A stretch of 64,000 bases of DNA, from positions 62,001 through 126,000 of the forward strand of contig JAFBAL010000019.1 in NCBI GenBank assembly GCA_019247845.1, given 5' to 3'. The position numbers and the translations under genes were made by a program. This document shows, piece by piece, positions 18,287-26,645 of this stretch (positions within the stretch are counted from its first letter, which is position 1; each line of letters opens with the position of its first letter). The stretch comes from Alphaproteobacteria bacterium (GTDB taxonomy: Bacteria > Pseudomonadota > Alphaproteobacteria > Micropepsales > Micropepsaceae). The notes under the pieces are model-generated. The model searched no databases. It had not been told where the DNA came from and saw only the letters and a program-made list of their open reading frames with translations.

Positions 18287-19383
18287 GGCGCGCCCTCGTA
18301 GTGGCGCGGCACGCGGCGCGCAAGCGACGTCAGTATCTCGTAGGACGCAGTGCCCGAGGCGGCCGCGATCTCTTCCAGCGCGATGTGGTCGCCGATGAAC
18401 TCGACGTCGCCGCCCACTTTCGCGGACGGCGCGTCGGTCACGTCCAAGGTGATCAGGTCCATCGATACTCGCCCCGCAACCGGCACCCGCTTGCCGTCGA
18501 TCGCCCCGAAACCGCGCCCGGCGAGCGCGCGCATCAGGCCGTCGGTATAGCCCAACCCGCAGGTCGCAAGCACGCTCGGCCGCGTGGGCCTGAACGTCGC
18601 GCCATAGCCGGCACTCTCCCCCGGCTCGATATGGCGCATCTGGAGGATCCGGCCCGTCAGCACCGCCACCGTCGCGAACGGGTTCGGGCGGGAGGGCTGC
18701 GGGTTGCCGCCATAGAGGCCGACGCCCGGCCGCACCATGTCGAAGGCATAGTCCTTGCCCAGCATGATGCCGGCCGACGACGCGAAGCTCGCCGGCGCCG
18801 CGGGCAGCATGGCGAGCGCGGTGTGGAACCGGTCGAGCTGGATGCGGTTCATGCGCGCTTGCGGGTCTTCGGCGCAGGCCAGATGGCTCATCCACAGCAC
18901 GACGCGCAGACCGGCGAGCCGCGTCTTCGATTCCGCGGCGAGCACGGCAAGCTCGGCGCCCGGCAGGCCCAGCCGGTTCATGCCGGTGTCGATATGGACG
19001 GCGGCGTCGAGGTCGGTGCGCAGCGTGCGCGCGGCCGCGCTCCACGCCGCGACCTCGGCCAGCGAGTTCAAGACCGGGGTGAGGCGATGGCCGACCAGCG
19101 CCGGCACCGCATCGGGCTGTGCGCCGTCGAGCACGAAGATACGCGCCTCGGGCACTTCGGGGCGCAGCTTCACGCCCTCTTCCAGCCGGGCGACGAAGAA
19201 GGTGTCGCAGCCGATCGCGGCCAGGCTCCTGGCGACGGGGATCATGCCCATGCCATAGGCCTCGGCCTTGACCACGCCTGCGACCGCTGCCGGGCCGCAC
19301 ATGTGCCGGCAGGCGCGAAAATTCGCGTTCACCGCGCCCAACCGCACCGTCAGGCGCGCCGCTTCGAAGTCCGATCCGCTCAT
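18283..19383 (-). CDS. alr: Alanine racemase
   Basis: 366 residues. This PLP enzyme interconverts L- and D-alanine for peptidoglycan. The PLP-binding lysine is K39 in VVKAEAYGMG, which normally reads VVKADAYGHG. The catalytic tyrosine lies in SAGYGATF (about residue 249). HIDTGMNRLG and GRVSMDLITLDVT are family blocks. The ATG at 19383 is preferred over a TTG four codons upstream. It overlaps mlaE by 4 nt. Confidence 0.95.
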   Translation of the reverse strand: MSGSDFEAARLTVRLGAVNANFRACRHMCGPAAVAGVVKAEAYGMGMIPVARSLAAIGCDTFFVARLEEGVKLRPEVPEARIFVLDGAQPDAVPALVGHRLTPVLNSLAEVAAWSAAARTLRTDLDAAVHIDTGMNRLGLPGAELAVLAAESKTRLAGLRVVLWMSHLACAEDPQARMNRIQLDRFHTALAMLPAAPASFASSAGIMLGKDYAFDMVRPGVGLYGGNPQPSRPNPFATVAVLTGRILQMRHIEPGESAGYGATFRPTRPSVLATCGLGYTDGLMRALAGRGFGAIDGKRVPVAGRVSMDLITLDVTDAPSAKVGGDVEFIGDHIALEEIAAASGTASYEILTSLARRVPRHYEGAP

Positions 19384-19462
19384 TTGAAGGCACAATGCAG
19401 GCCCGGGCCCGCGGCGTCAAAGTCCGCGGAGCCGCATGCCCGGCCTGCGGAAAACGCGGCCT

Positions 19463-20170
19463 TCAGCGCCCGAAAATGGATTTGTGGATGCATTCGCTGT
19501 GGGTATGGCCGGCGGCGAGGCACGGATCGGCGGTCTGCTGGATATGCAGCTCGGCATCGGCGCCCGAGGTGGGCTCGTCGGGCGGGACTGGCGCCTTGTT
19601 GACGTCCATCACGATCACGCCCTTGTCGTTCTTCTTGAACTTCCACGGATTGCGCTTGCAGGCCTCGCGCTGCGCCTGGGTCAGGTGTTCCCATGGCCCG
19701 GCGCCGCAGGCGAGCTCCTTGCCGATCTCCTTCATGACGTCGGTCTCCTGCTGCGTCTGCGTCTGCGCCTTGGGGACGACCGGCGGCAGGGTGATGGTAC
19801 GCGGGATGGACTGATCGGGACGGATGGTGGGGACCGGCGGCGCGACGACGGGCTCGGACGGCCGCGTCTTGGTCTGGAGCGGCGGCAGGACGAAGACGAT
19901 CTCCTTGGGCGCATGCGTCGTCGTGACGTCGACGATGCGCGTGAGCAGCGCCGCCAGGATCAGCACGTGCACCAGCGCGACCGCGATGCCGGCGGCGATG
20001 CGCTTCAGCGTGCGCTCGCGCTGGGCCTCGGTCGCACGCAAGCGCTCGCCGCCAATCAGGGCGAGGGACACGTCGAAAGCGCTATCGTCTGACACCAAGA
20101 CTTTCGGTTCCGGCGGATCGGGCGGCATCGTGGGCGCGCCTGTCCGCGCCGCCCAGCCTACATAAGCCAT
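19463..20170 (-). CDS. Hypothetical single-pass membrane protein with Pro-rich periplasmic linker
   Basis: 235 residues. A cytoplasmic N-terminus of about 55 residues is followed by a membrane helix (about 58-80, IAAGIAVALVHVLILAALL). A Pro/Thr/Gln-rich linker (about 95-145) then leads to a small C-terminal region with four Cys (in ELACGAGPWEHLTQ, REACKRNPW, TADPCLAAG and SECIHKS), likely paired in the periplasm. The architecture is TonB-like, but the C-terminus does not look like a TonB domain. No family is recognised. It lies upstream of alr on the same strand, with a 79-bp gap. Confidence 0.65.
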   Translation of the reverse strand: MAYVGWAARTGAPTMPPDPPEPKVLVSDDSAFDVSLALIGGERLRATEAQRERTLKRIAAGIAVALVHVLILAALLTRIVDVTTTHAPKEIVFVLPPLQTKTRPSEPVVAPPVPTIRPDQSIPRTITLPPVVPKAQTQTQQETDVMKEIGKELACGAGPWEHLTQAQREACKRNPWKFKKNDKGVIVMDVNKAPVPPDEPTSGADAELHIQQTADPCLAAGHTHSECIHKSIFGR

Positions 20171-20322
20171 CCTAGCAGGTTTTCGTGACCTGCAACGTTA
20201 ACCAGCCCGAGAGAAGTTTCGCGGGTTGCGACGCGTGTTGCGCCAAAATGGGGCGGAAATCGACGTTCGGCCGCGGCAGGCTTCGAATGCCCGGCCCTCG
20301 GCTCAGCCTTTTGGGGAATGAC

Positions 20323-20805
20323 ATGCGCGCAATGTTCATGGTGGTCGCCTCGATCTTCCTCGCGGTGGGGTTGTTCGGCTGCAATCGCCAGCAGCAGGTG
20401 GCGGTGCAGACGCCCGTCACCGTGACGCCGCCGCCCGCAGCCGTCCCGCCCCCGCCGCCTCCGCCCCCCGCGCCGGTGGTCGAAGCGGCGCATCGCGTGC
20501 GGTATCACCGCCACCACTACGCCGTCACCCGGTCATACGACTCCTATAGCGAGAGCGAATCCGCCTCCTACACGCAGTCGGGCGACAGCGAAAACGATTA
20601 CGACGGCGGCGGCGACGAGGCCCGGGAATCCTACGAGCACTCCGCCGCCGCGCAAGCGCATGGCGAGGTGTGGGTCGACGGCTATGGCCGCGAGCACTAT
20701 GCCGTTGCGACGCCCGACGACAATCCGGGCGCGCTCAGTGCCGAGGACGAGCATCTGCGCCGCAAGCCGTGGCGCGGCTGGAACTCGGATTGCGACAGGC
20801 GGTAA
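20323..20805 (+). CDS. Hypothetical Pro- and Tyr/Ser-rich lipoprotein
   Basis: 160 residues. The lipoprotein signal peptide ends in LFGC with the lipidated Cys at residue 20. A Pro/Val-rich stretch follows (about 28-55), then His/Tyr-rich and Ser/Glu/Asp-rich low-complexity segments, ending with a short conserved-looking block near WRGWNSDC. The ATG at 20323 is preferred over an in-frame ATG at 20185, because GGGGA precedes it and the signal peptide begins there. The function is unknown; an outer-membrane or cell-wall role is possible. It runs toward dnaB, and the two stops are 6 bp apart. Confidence 0.7.
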   Translation: MRAMFMVVASIFLAVGLFGCNRQQQVAVQTPVTVTPPPAAVPPPPPPPPAPVVEAAHRVRYHRHHYAVTRSYDSYSESESASYTQSGDSENDYDGGGDEARESYEHSAAAQAHGEVWVDGYGREHYAVATPDDNPGALSAEDEHLRRKPWRGWNSDCDRR

Positions 20806-20811
20806 GACTGG

Positions 20812-22257
20812 TCAGCGACCGTATTCGGGCCGATCTTCAGCCTTATTGCTGAAACGTGTGAATCGGCCTTCGAAAGTAAGTTCGATTGGGCGCGTGGCGC
20901 CGTGGCGGTGCTTCTCAACAAGCACCTCTGCCTGATTCGTAGCACGCTCGAGCTTCTCCATCCATTTCGCGTGCTCGGGCGTATTCACGTCGGGCTCGCG
21001 CGATTTGAGGTAGTACTCCTCGCGATAGACGAACATCACCACGTCGGCGTCCTGCTCGATCGAGCCGGATTCGCGCAGGTCCGACAGCACCGGGCGCTTG
21101 TCGTCGCGGCTGTCGACGCCGCGCGAGAGCTGCGACAGCGCGATCACCGGCACGTTGAGCTCCTTGGCCAGCGCCTTGAGCCCCTTGGTCACCTCGGTGA
21201 TCTCCTGCACGCGGTTCTCCTGGCGCCGCGACGGCTCCACGAGCTGGAGATAGTCGATCATGATCACGCCGATGTTCTTCTCGCGCTTCAGCCGGCGCGC
21301 GCGCGCCGCGATCTGGGCGATGGAGATGCCGCCGGTGTCGTCGATATAGAGCGGGATGGTCGACAGCTGCGTCATCGTATTGACGAACCGGTCCCATTCC
21401 TGGTCCGAGAAGCGGCCGTTGCGGATATGGCCCATCTCGATCTCGGTCTCCTGCGAAAGGATACGCGCCGAGAGCTGCTGGGCGGCCATTTCGAGCGAGA
21501 AGAACAGGACCGGCGCGCCGCGCGGCGTTTCCTCGCCCGCCATCAGGTCCTGCTGGTAGATGCGCGCGGCGTTGAACGCCATGTTGGTGCCGAGCGCGGT
21601 CTTACCCATGCCCGGACGGCCGGCGATGATGAGCAGGTCCGACGGCTGCAGCCCGCCCAGCAAATTGTCGATGTCGGTGAAGCCCGAGGTGATCCCCGAG
21701 ATGCGCCCGCCGCGCAGCTGCGCGCGCTCGGCATGCTCGACGGCGCGGCGCAGGCTCTCGGCGAAGTCGAGCGGCCCTTCGCCGTATTTCGAGTTCTCGG
21801 CGACGCGGTAGAGCGCCTTCTCGGCATTCTCGACGATGGCGCGCGGCGGCTGGTCGACGTTCACCTCGATCGCATCGTTGGAGAGCTGCTCGCCGATGCG
21901 GAACAGCTCGCGCCGGATCGCCGCGTCGTGGACGATGCGCGCCAGCTCCTTGATGTTCGTGATCGCGGGCGCGGCCTGCGCCAGGGTCACGAAATAGTCG
22001 AGCCCGATCTCGGCCAGGCCCGGATCGTTCTGCATCACCGCCTTCAAGGTCAGCGGCGTGACGGCGCGGCCCTGCTCCCAGACCTTGAGCATGGTGGCAT
22101 AGGTGCGCTGGTGCAGCGGCTCGGAGAAATCCTCCTCGCGCAGCAAGGTCGTGAGCGCTTCGAGGCGGCGGTTGTCGACCAGGACCGCGCCGAGGATCGC
22201 CTGCTCGACTTCGAGCTCGACGGCCACGGGGCGAAGGTTCAAGACGTCGATGTTCAA
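20812..22257 (-). CDS. dnaB: Replicative DNA helicase DnaB
   Basis: 481 residues. The N-terminal primase-interacting domain begins at about residue 15 (EVEQAILGAVL). A linker follows, then a RecA-like motor with Walker A GRPGMGKT (residues 213-220), FFSLEM, Walker B VIMIDYLQL (about 332-340), and the arginine-finger region near SRGVDSRDDKRP. It unwinds DNA at the replication fork. A GTTC-N7-GTTC box, the LexA consensus of alphaproteobacteria, lies 82 bp upstream of the start. There is no intein. Confidence 0.97.
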   Translation of the reverse strand: MNIDVLNLRPVAVELEVEQAILGAVLVDNRRLEALTTLLREEDFSEPLHQRTYATMLKVWEQGRAVTPLTLKAVMQNDPGLAEIGLDYFVTLAQAAPAITNIKELARIVHDAAIRRELFRIGEQLSNDAIEVNVDQPPRAIVENAEKALYRVAENSKYGEGPLDFAESLRRAVEHAERAQLRGGRISGITSGFTDIDNLLGGLQPSDLLIIAGRPGMGKTALGTNMAFNAARIYQQDLMAGEETPRGAPVLFFSLEMAAQQLSARILSQETEIEMGHIRNGRFSDQEWDRFVNTMTQLSTIPLYIDDTGGISIAQIAARARRLKREKNIGVIMIDYLQLVEPSRRQENRVQEITEVTKGLKALAKELNVPVIALSQLSRGVDSRDDKRPVLSDLRESGSIEQDADVVMFVYREEYYLKSREPDVNTPEHAKWMEKLERATNQAEVLVEKHRHGATRPIELTFEGRFTRFSNKAEDRPEYGR

Positions 22258-22338
22258 GGTTCTGCGCTCGCTCTCTCTTAAGGCTCACTCAACTGAAACG
22301 AGCCTTGGAGGACAACGGCGAAGCGATTCGCTCCACAG

Positions 22339-22353
22339 GAACAAATATAGAAC
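22339..22353 (-). promoter_or_regulatory. Candidate LexA (SOS) box upstream of dnaB
   Basis: On the minus strand the sequence reads GTTC TATATTT GTTC, exactly the direct-repeat LexA consensus GTTC-N7-GTTC known for alphaproteobacteria. TATATT inside the spacer could serve as a -10 element, so a bound repressor would block it. Transcription would then start near 22335, giving a leader of about 78 nt. The box directly follows the stop codon of the ArsC/Spx-like gene. Confidence 0.55.
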
Positions 22354-22722
22354 TCAAGTTCCGTGCCGGCCACCGAAAAATTTCTCGTAGACGTCCGGCT
22401 TGAAGCCGACGATCAGCCTGGTTCCGGCTTCCAGGACCGGCCGTTTGATCATCGACGGCTGAGCCAGCATCAGCGCCAGCGCCTTCTGCTCGCCGATCCC
22501 CTCCTTGTCCTTGTCGGGGAGCGTCTTGAAGGTGGTGCCGGCGCGGTTGAGCAGCGTCTCCCATCCCATCTGTTTCGCCCAGCCCTCCAGTTCGTCGCGC
22601 GCCACGCCCGCGACCTTGTAGTCGCGGAAGACGTAAGCGATGCCGTGACCGTCCAGCCAGGCGCGCGCCTTCTTCATCGTGTCGCAGTTCTTGATGCCGT
22701 GGAGGGTGACCGTGCGCGCCAT
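22354..22722 (-). CDS. ArsC/Spx-family thioredoxin-fold protein (YffB-like)
   Basis: 122 residues. LHGIKNCDTMKKARAWL (residues 7-23) with a single active-site Cys13 and the DYK segment near residue 40 match the ArsC/Spx/YffB family. C-terminal IKRPVLEAGTRLIVGF is the usual RP-containing element. Members include arsenate reductases, the regulator Spx and the poorly understood YffB, which this most resembles. There is no arsenic resistance gene nearby. The start is divergent from the methyltransferase gene, 36 bp away. Confidence 0.82.
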   Translation of the reverse strand: MARTVTLHGIKNCDTMKKARAWLDGHGIAYVFRDYKVAGVARDELEGWAKQMGWETLLNRAGTTFKTLPDKDKEGIGEQKALALMLAQPSMIKRPVLEAGTRLIVGFKPDVYEKFFGGRHGT

Positions 22723-22758
22723 ATGGCTAGTATAGACGCCCATCCCGGAGAGACCACC

Positions 22759-24024
22759 ATGAACGCCCGTCTGGGCCTGCTCGGCAGGGTCGCTCGCAAG
22801 CTGCGACATCTTTCCGCGCCGCGCCCGGTGAACACGCTGGCCGAAGCGATCAAGGATGCGCGTCGCATCGCCTTCGTGGGACGCACCCGGGCCGATGCCA
22901 AGACGGCCGGCTGGATCGCCGACGCGGAACGGCGCGGTGCGACCGTCGACATCCTGCCGACGATGCTACCCTACCGGCGCGAAGACGGCGTCGTCATGAG
23001 CTTTCTCGACGATGCGCCGCGCACCCCTTACGACTGCATCGTGCTGCACCACCGCATCGCGCTGTTCGAGCATTCCTGGAGCTATGCCTTGCTCGACCGC
23101 CTGAACTCGATGCTGGCGGAGCGCGGCACGGTGCTGGTCTCTGCGGGGCCCGAGCAGATCCCGCGCGCCGGTCTCGAACGGCTTTTCGCCGCCCGTCCGG
23201 TCCATGCGGACGCGCGGCATCTCGCCTTCGCCAAGGCGCAAGGCGGGCTCGTGCGTCCGCCCGAAGCCGCGATCTCGACGCTCGACGCCTATTGGGCGCT
23301 GAGCGACACGCTGCTGCGCGACAAGTTCGATCCGCGCCTCGCCAATGTCGTGCGCGCGCTCGGCATCCCGCGCGCCAGCCCGCCGCCGCACGACGATGCC
23401 GATCCGCTGGCGCGGCTGCAGAGCCAGTCCTATCGCGCCTGCAGCGCGCGCACGAAATCGGCGCTTGTGGAATACATCGTGTCGCTCCACTTCCCCGGCC
23501 GGCGCGACCTGCACCTCGTCGACCTGGGCGCGGGCAGCGGCTTCAATTCCCTCGAGCTGCTGCTCAATCCGGGCGGCGTGGGCACGGTCACCATGGTCGA
23601 GCTCAACTACAACTACCACTGGGCGATCGCGGCGCTCTACGACTGGCTGGGCGAACGCGTGCGCGGCAAGGTCGCGCTCGCGGGCGGCCCGGCGCAGGAT
23701 TACCGCGGACGGCCGGCCGACGCGGCGCTCATCAGCGGCGTGCTCTCGATCGTGGGCGAGGAGAACCGCGAGCCGCTGCTCGAAAGCGCGTGGGAGAACT
23801 TGAGACCCGGCGGCATCCTGATCGTGTTCGAGAACATGCAGAAGGACGATCCCGACCACGCCATCCGCTTCAACGAAACCCGCTGCACGCCGCAGATGCT
23901 CGACGCCATGCTCACGAGCCGCGCCGCGCCCATCCGCTACTTCCATGCGCAGGCGTTGAAGGAGATGGACTTCGAGGAGGTGGGCAACGAGACTGTCTTC
24001 CGCGCGATCCGCAAGCCCGTCTAG
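22759..24024 (+). CDS. Class I SAM-dependent methyltransferase
   Basis: 421 residues. The C-terminal half has a SAM-binding motif I, LHLVDLGAGSGFNSLELL (about residues 252-269), followed by VTMVEL (motif II) and RPGGILIVFEN. The N-terminal 200 residues look like a Rossmann-type domain of unknown role (ARRIAFVGRTRADAKTAGW). The substrate is not identifiable from sequence. The start is fixed by CCCGGAGAG just upstream. Its stop codon shares the four bases CTAG with the stop of the convergent GST gene. Confidence 0.78.
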   Translation: MNARLGLLGRVARKLRHLSAPRPVNTLAEAIKDARRIAFVGRTRADAKTAGWIADAERRGATVDILPTMLPYRREDGVVMSFLDDAPRTPYDCIVLHHRIALFEHSWSYALLDRLNSMLAERGTVLVSAGPEQIPRAGLERLFAARPVHADARHLAFAKAQGGLVRPPEAAISTLDAYWALSDTLLRDKFDPRLANVVRALGIPRASPPPHDDADPLARLQSQSYRACSARTKSALVEYIVSLHFPGRRDLHLVDLGAGSGFNSLELLLNPGGVGTVTMVELNYNYHWAIAALYDWLGERVRGKVALAGGPAQDYRGRPADAALISGVLSIVGEENREPLLESAWENLRPGGILIVFENMQKDDPDHAIRFNETRCTPQMLDAMLTSRAAPIRYFHAQALKEMDFEEVGNETVFRAIRKPV

Positions 24025-24722
24025 GTCCGCTTGGGGATCTCCAGCCCGCGCTGCACCGCGGGCCGCGCCAGCGCGCGCTCGAGCCAGGCCGGCACGCGTT
24101 TCAACGCGTCGTATTCGACGATCTCGCGCGCGCCGTAGAAGCCGATCAGGTTGCGCACCCAGCCCAGCATCGAGACGTCGGCGATGGAATAGTCGTCCAT
24201 GATCCAGTCGCGGCCTTCGAGGCGCGTCTCGATCACCTTGAGCAGTCGCTTGGATTCGTCGACGTAGCGCTTGAGCGGCCGCTTGTCCTCGTATTCGCGG
24301 CCGGCGAATTTGTGGAAGAAGCCGACCTGGCCGAACATCGGTCCCACCGCCGCCATCTGGAAGAACACCCATTCGAGGGTCTCGTAGCGGCGCGCCGCAT
24401 CGGATGGGATGAGCTTGCCGGTCTTCTCGGCGAGATAGACCAGGATCGCGCCGGATTCGAAGAGCCCGAGCGGCTTGCCGCCGGGCCCATCGGGATCGAC
24501 GATCGCGGGAATCTTGCCGTTCGGATTGAGCGAGAGGAATTCCTGCGTCCAGCTCTCGTTCTTCATGATGTCGACCAGGTGCGGCTCGTACGGCAACTGG
24601 GTCTCCTCCAGCATGATCGAGACCTTCACGCCGTTGGGCGTGGGCAGCGAATAGAGCTGAAGCCGGTCGGGATGCTGCGCCGGCCAGCGCTTGATGATGG
24701 GGAAGGAGGAGAGATCGGTCAT
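24021..24722 (-). CDS. Glutathione S-transferase, nu-class (YfcG/YghU)-like
   Basis: 233 residues. LYSLPTPNGVKVSIMLEE (about residues 23-40) carries the TPNG motif of nu-class GSTs, which bind glutathione without the usual Tyr/Ser/Cys. LNPNGKIPAIVDPDG and the ESGAILVYLAEK segment complete the thioredoxin-fold domain. SIADVSMLGWV lies in the helical domain. Such proteins often have disulfide-bond reductase activity. The stop overlaps that of the methyltransferase gene by 4 nt. Confidence 0.88.
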   Translation of the reverse strand: MTDLSSFPIIKRWPAQHPDRLQLYSLPTPNGVKVSIMLEETQLPYEPHLVDIMKNESWTQEFLSLNPNGKIPAIVDPDGPGGKPLGLFESGAILVYLAEKTGKLIPSDAARRYETLEWVFFQMAAVGPMFGQVGFFHKFAGREYEDKRPLKRYVDESKRLLKVIETRLEGRDWIMDDYSIADVSMLGWVRNLIGFYGAREIVEYDALKRVPAWLERALARPAVQRGLEIPKRT

Positions 24723-24731
24723 CGCGATAGG

Positions 24732-25664
24732 CTACCGGTCGTTTTGCGCATAGGCGCGCAGATTGGCCAAGTGATCGTTGAAGATATCCAGGTCGTGCCG
24801 GTTGGTGAAGGACATCTTCTTTCCCGCTCCGGACCAGTGCCCATAGGCGTGGGAGAGATCGTCCAGCTCGTAGCCGCATTCCGCCATGATCGCGGTTTCG
24901 GCCGCGATCTGGCGCGTGCGCCGTTCGCCGGCCTCGACCGTCCTGGCGTTGTAGCTTCTGAGCACGGCTTCCTTCAGCATCTGCGCCATGCGGGATCCGG
25001 CGAGCCCCGCGCGGAACGCGGCATCGTTCGCGGCGATTGCGTCGCGATAGGTCTTGAGCGCGGCGCGGCCCTTGTCGAGTTTGGAACGGGCCTGCTTGAA
25101 GGCGCGGTCGGCGGCGAGCCGTCCCGGCTGCATGAACGCCGGATAGTCGAGTGCCTGCAGGGCGGCGCGATAGGCGGCGGCGGCGCCGGCCTCTCCCGCG
25201 GCCTGGGTCTTGAACAGCCTGACGATCTCGCCCGCTTCGCCGGACGAGCGCACGCGCATGTCGCGCGGCGCGCCGTTCGCGTCGAAGGCGGTGGAGAGCT
25301 CGGCATTGGCCTTGGCCATCTCGCCGTCGGCATGGGCGACGTTCTGCTTGACCCACCAAAAGCCCACACCGATCGCCGCGCCGTTGATCAGCACCGTCGC
25401 TCCCCATACGACCAGGAAGAAGGTCGCGGTCTTGTAGCGCGCCACCCAGCGCACGAAGCCGAAATGGAGCACGGCCCACATCAGCGTGCTGATGATCCCG
25501 CAGGTGACGATCAGATGCACCGCGATGCGGATCGTGGCCTGCTCGCCGTCGCCTATGCTGCCTCTCTGGAGCAGCGCCGCGAGGCTCAGGACCGACGAGA
25601 GCAGCGCCGCCGCGCCGACGGCCCAGATCGTGCCGAATGTCAGCTTCTCGTCTTCGCCGTCCAT
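24732..25664 (-). CDS. Hypothetical membrane protein with helical domain
   Basis: 310 residues. Three hydrophobic segments (about 10-32, 45-67 and 79-103) are followed by an Ala-rich helical region of about 200 residues containing many Arg/Lys/Glu, probably coiled or bundled. The C-terminus includes SFTNRHDLDIFNDHLANL. I recognise no family. It lies between the GST gene (9 bp downstream) and the 2',3'-cyclic phosphodiesterase gene (30 bp upstream), all on the minus strand, so co-transcription is possible. Confidence 0.65.
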   Translation of the reverse strand: MDGEDEKLTFGTIWAVGAAALLSSVLSLAALLQRGSIGDGEQATIRIAVHLIVTCGIISTLMWAVLHFGFVRWVARYKTATFFLVVWGATVLINGAAIGVGFWWVKQNVAHADGEMAKANAELSTAFDANGAPRDMRVRSSGEAGEIVRLFKTQAAGEAGAAAAYRAALQALDYPAFMQPGRLAADRAFKQARSKLDKGRAALKTYRDAIAANDAAFRAGLAGSRMAQMLKEAVLRSYNARTVEAGERRTRQIAAETAIMAECGYELDDLSHAYGHWSGAGKKMSFTNRHDLDIFNDHLANLRAYAQNDR

Positions 25665-25694
25665 CGCCGCCCCCGCGTGCTTGACCCGGTCTCT

Positions 25695-26273
25695 CTAGCG
25701 CTTGAGCCGCCAGCGGCCAAGATGGATATGCGTGGTCTTGCCGAGCAGCGAATGAACCAGCACGAAATCTGCGACCTGCCAGGCGATGGGTGCGATGGGC
25801 AGCGGCTTGGCGCGCCCCTCGTCGCGCAAAAGGGTGATGTGCGGCTTGAAATCGCCCTTGGTCGCGCCGCCCAGCCCTGCGCGCGTCAAGGCCGCTGCGA
25901 GCCCGTCGTGCAGGCCGCGCCACTGCGCCGCGTCGCCCGAGAGCACGAAGGGATAGACGCCGGTCGAATTGCGGAAGCTTTCCGAGCGCGCGAACGCGAC
26001 CTCGAACGGCGCCGCGGCCGCGGCCACGTCCTCGGCGGCGCGCTGGGCCGCCTCGACGATGGGCATGGGCAGCGCCGCCCAATCGCCCAGATGGAACAGC
26101 GTGACGTGCAGGTGCTCGGGCAGTATTTGCGTGCCGGTGAAGCCGTTGGCGTCCTTGAGCTTCGCCGCGAGCGCGTGGATGCGCGCCGCCGTTTCGCCGT
26201 CCGGCAAGGCGGCGAAGAAGATGCGATCCTTCTGCGACGGTCCGAATTTGCGGCGCGGACGCTTGGCGGGCAT
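25695..26273 (-). CDS. thpR: RNA 2',3'-cyclic phosphodiesterase (2'-5' RNA ligase family)
   Basis: 192 residues. Two HxTx motifs define the active site: HVTL (residues 56-59) and HITL (residues 145-148). The 2H phosphoesterase fold and the length match ThpR/LigT, which opens 2',3'-cyclic phosphates on RNA ends and can ligate tRNA halves in vitro. The basic N-terminus (MPAKRPRRKF) could help bind RNA. The ATG at 26273 is the only good start. It is divergent from the DUF488 gene, with 33 bp between the starts. Confidence 0.9.
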   Translation of the reverse strand: MPAKRPRRKFGPSQKDRIFFAALPDGETAARIHALAAKLKDANGFTGTQILPEHLHVTLFHLGDWAALPMPIVEAAQRAAEDVAAAAAPFEVAFARSESFRNSTGVYPFVLSGDAAQWRGLHDGLAAALTRAGLGGATKGDFKPHITLLRDEGRAKPLPIAPIAWQVADFVLVHSLLGKTTHIHLGRWRLKR

Positions 26274-26306
26274 GATCGACTGTAGCGCAATCCCGAGAGA
26301 GCGGCG

Positions 26307-26645
26307 ATGAGCTTCCGCATCAAGCGCGTCTACGACAAGCCGGCGAAAGCGGACGGCCTGCGCGTCCTCGTCGACCGGCTGTGGCCGCGGGGCCTGAAGA
26401 AGACCGACGCCAGGCTCGATCGCTGGATGAAGGAGGTCGCGCCCAGCGCCGAGCTCCGCCGCTGGTTCGGGCACGAACCGGACAAGTTCGCCGAATTCAA
26501 GCGCCGCTATCGCAAAGAGCTTTCCAAGGATGCGCTCGCCGAGCTCCGCAAGCTGGGCCAGGGCCGGACCGTCACCCTGCTCTACGGCGCGCGCGACCCC
26601 GAGATGAACCAGGCCGCGGTGCTGCTGTCGCTGCTGGATCGTTAG
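26307..26645 (+). CDS. DUF488 family protein (YeaO-like)
   Basis: 112 residues. The pattern RVYDKPAKADGLRVLVDRLWPRGLKK (residues 7-32, quoted in two parts: RVYDKP and RVLVDRLWPRG) and the WFGHEPDKF block are diagnostic of the YeaO branch of DUF488. The function is not established. GAGAGAGCGGCG precedes the start. The stop codon overlaps that of the convergent GNAT gene, the two genes sharing 4 nt. Confidence 0.88.
   Translation: MSFRIKRVYDKPAKADGLRVLVDRLWPRGLKKTDARLDRWMKEVAPSAELRRWFGHEPDKFAEFKRRYRKELSKDALAELRKLGQGRTVTLLYGARDPEMNQAAVLLSLLDR

Noticed and set aside
22966..26082. A 1,038-codon open frame on the minus strand antisense to the methyltransferase, and continuing through the GST and membrane-protein genes
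   Set aside because: High-GC third positions create long stop-free antisense frames. The genes in this stretch with domain motifs or ribosome sites use other frames.
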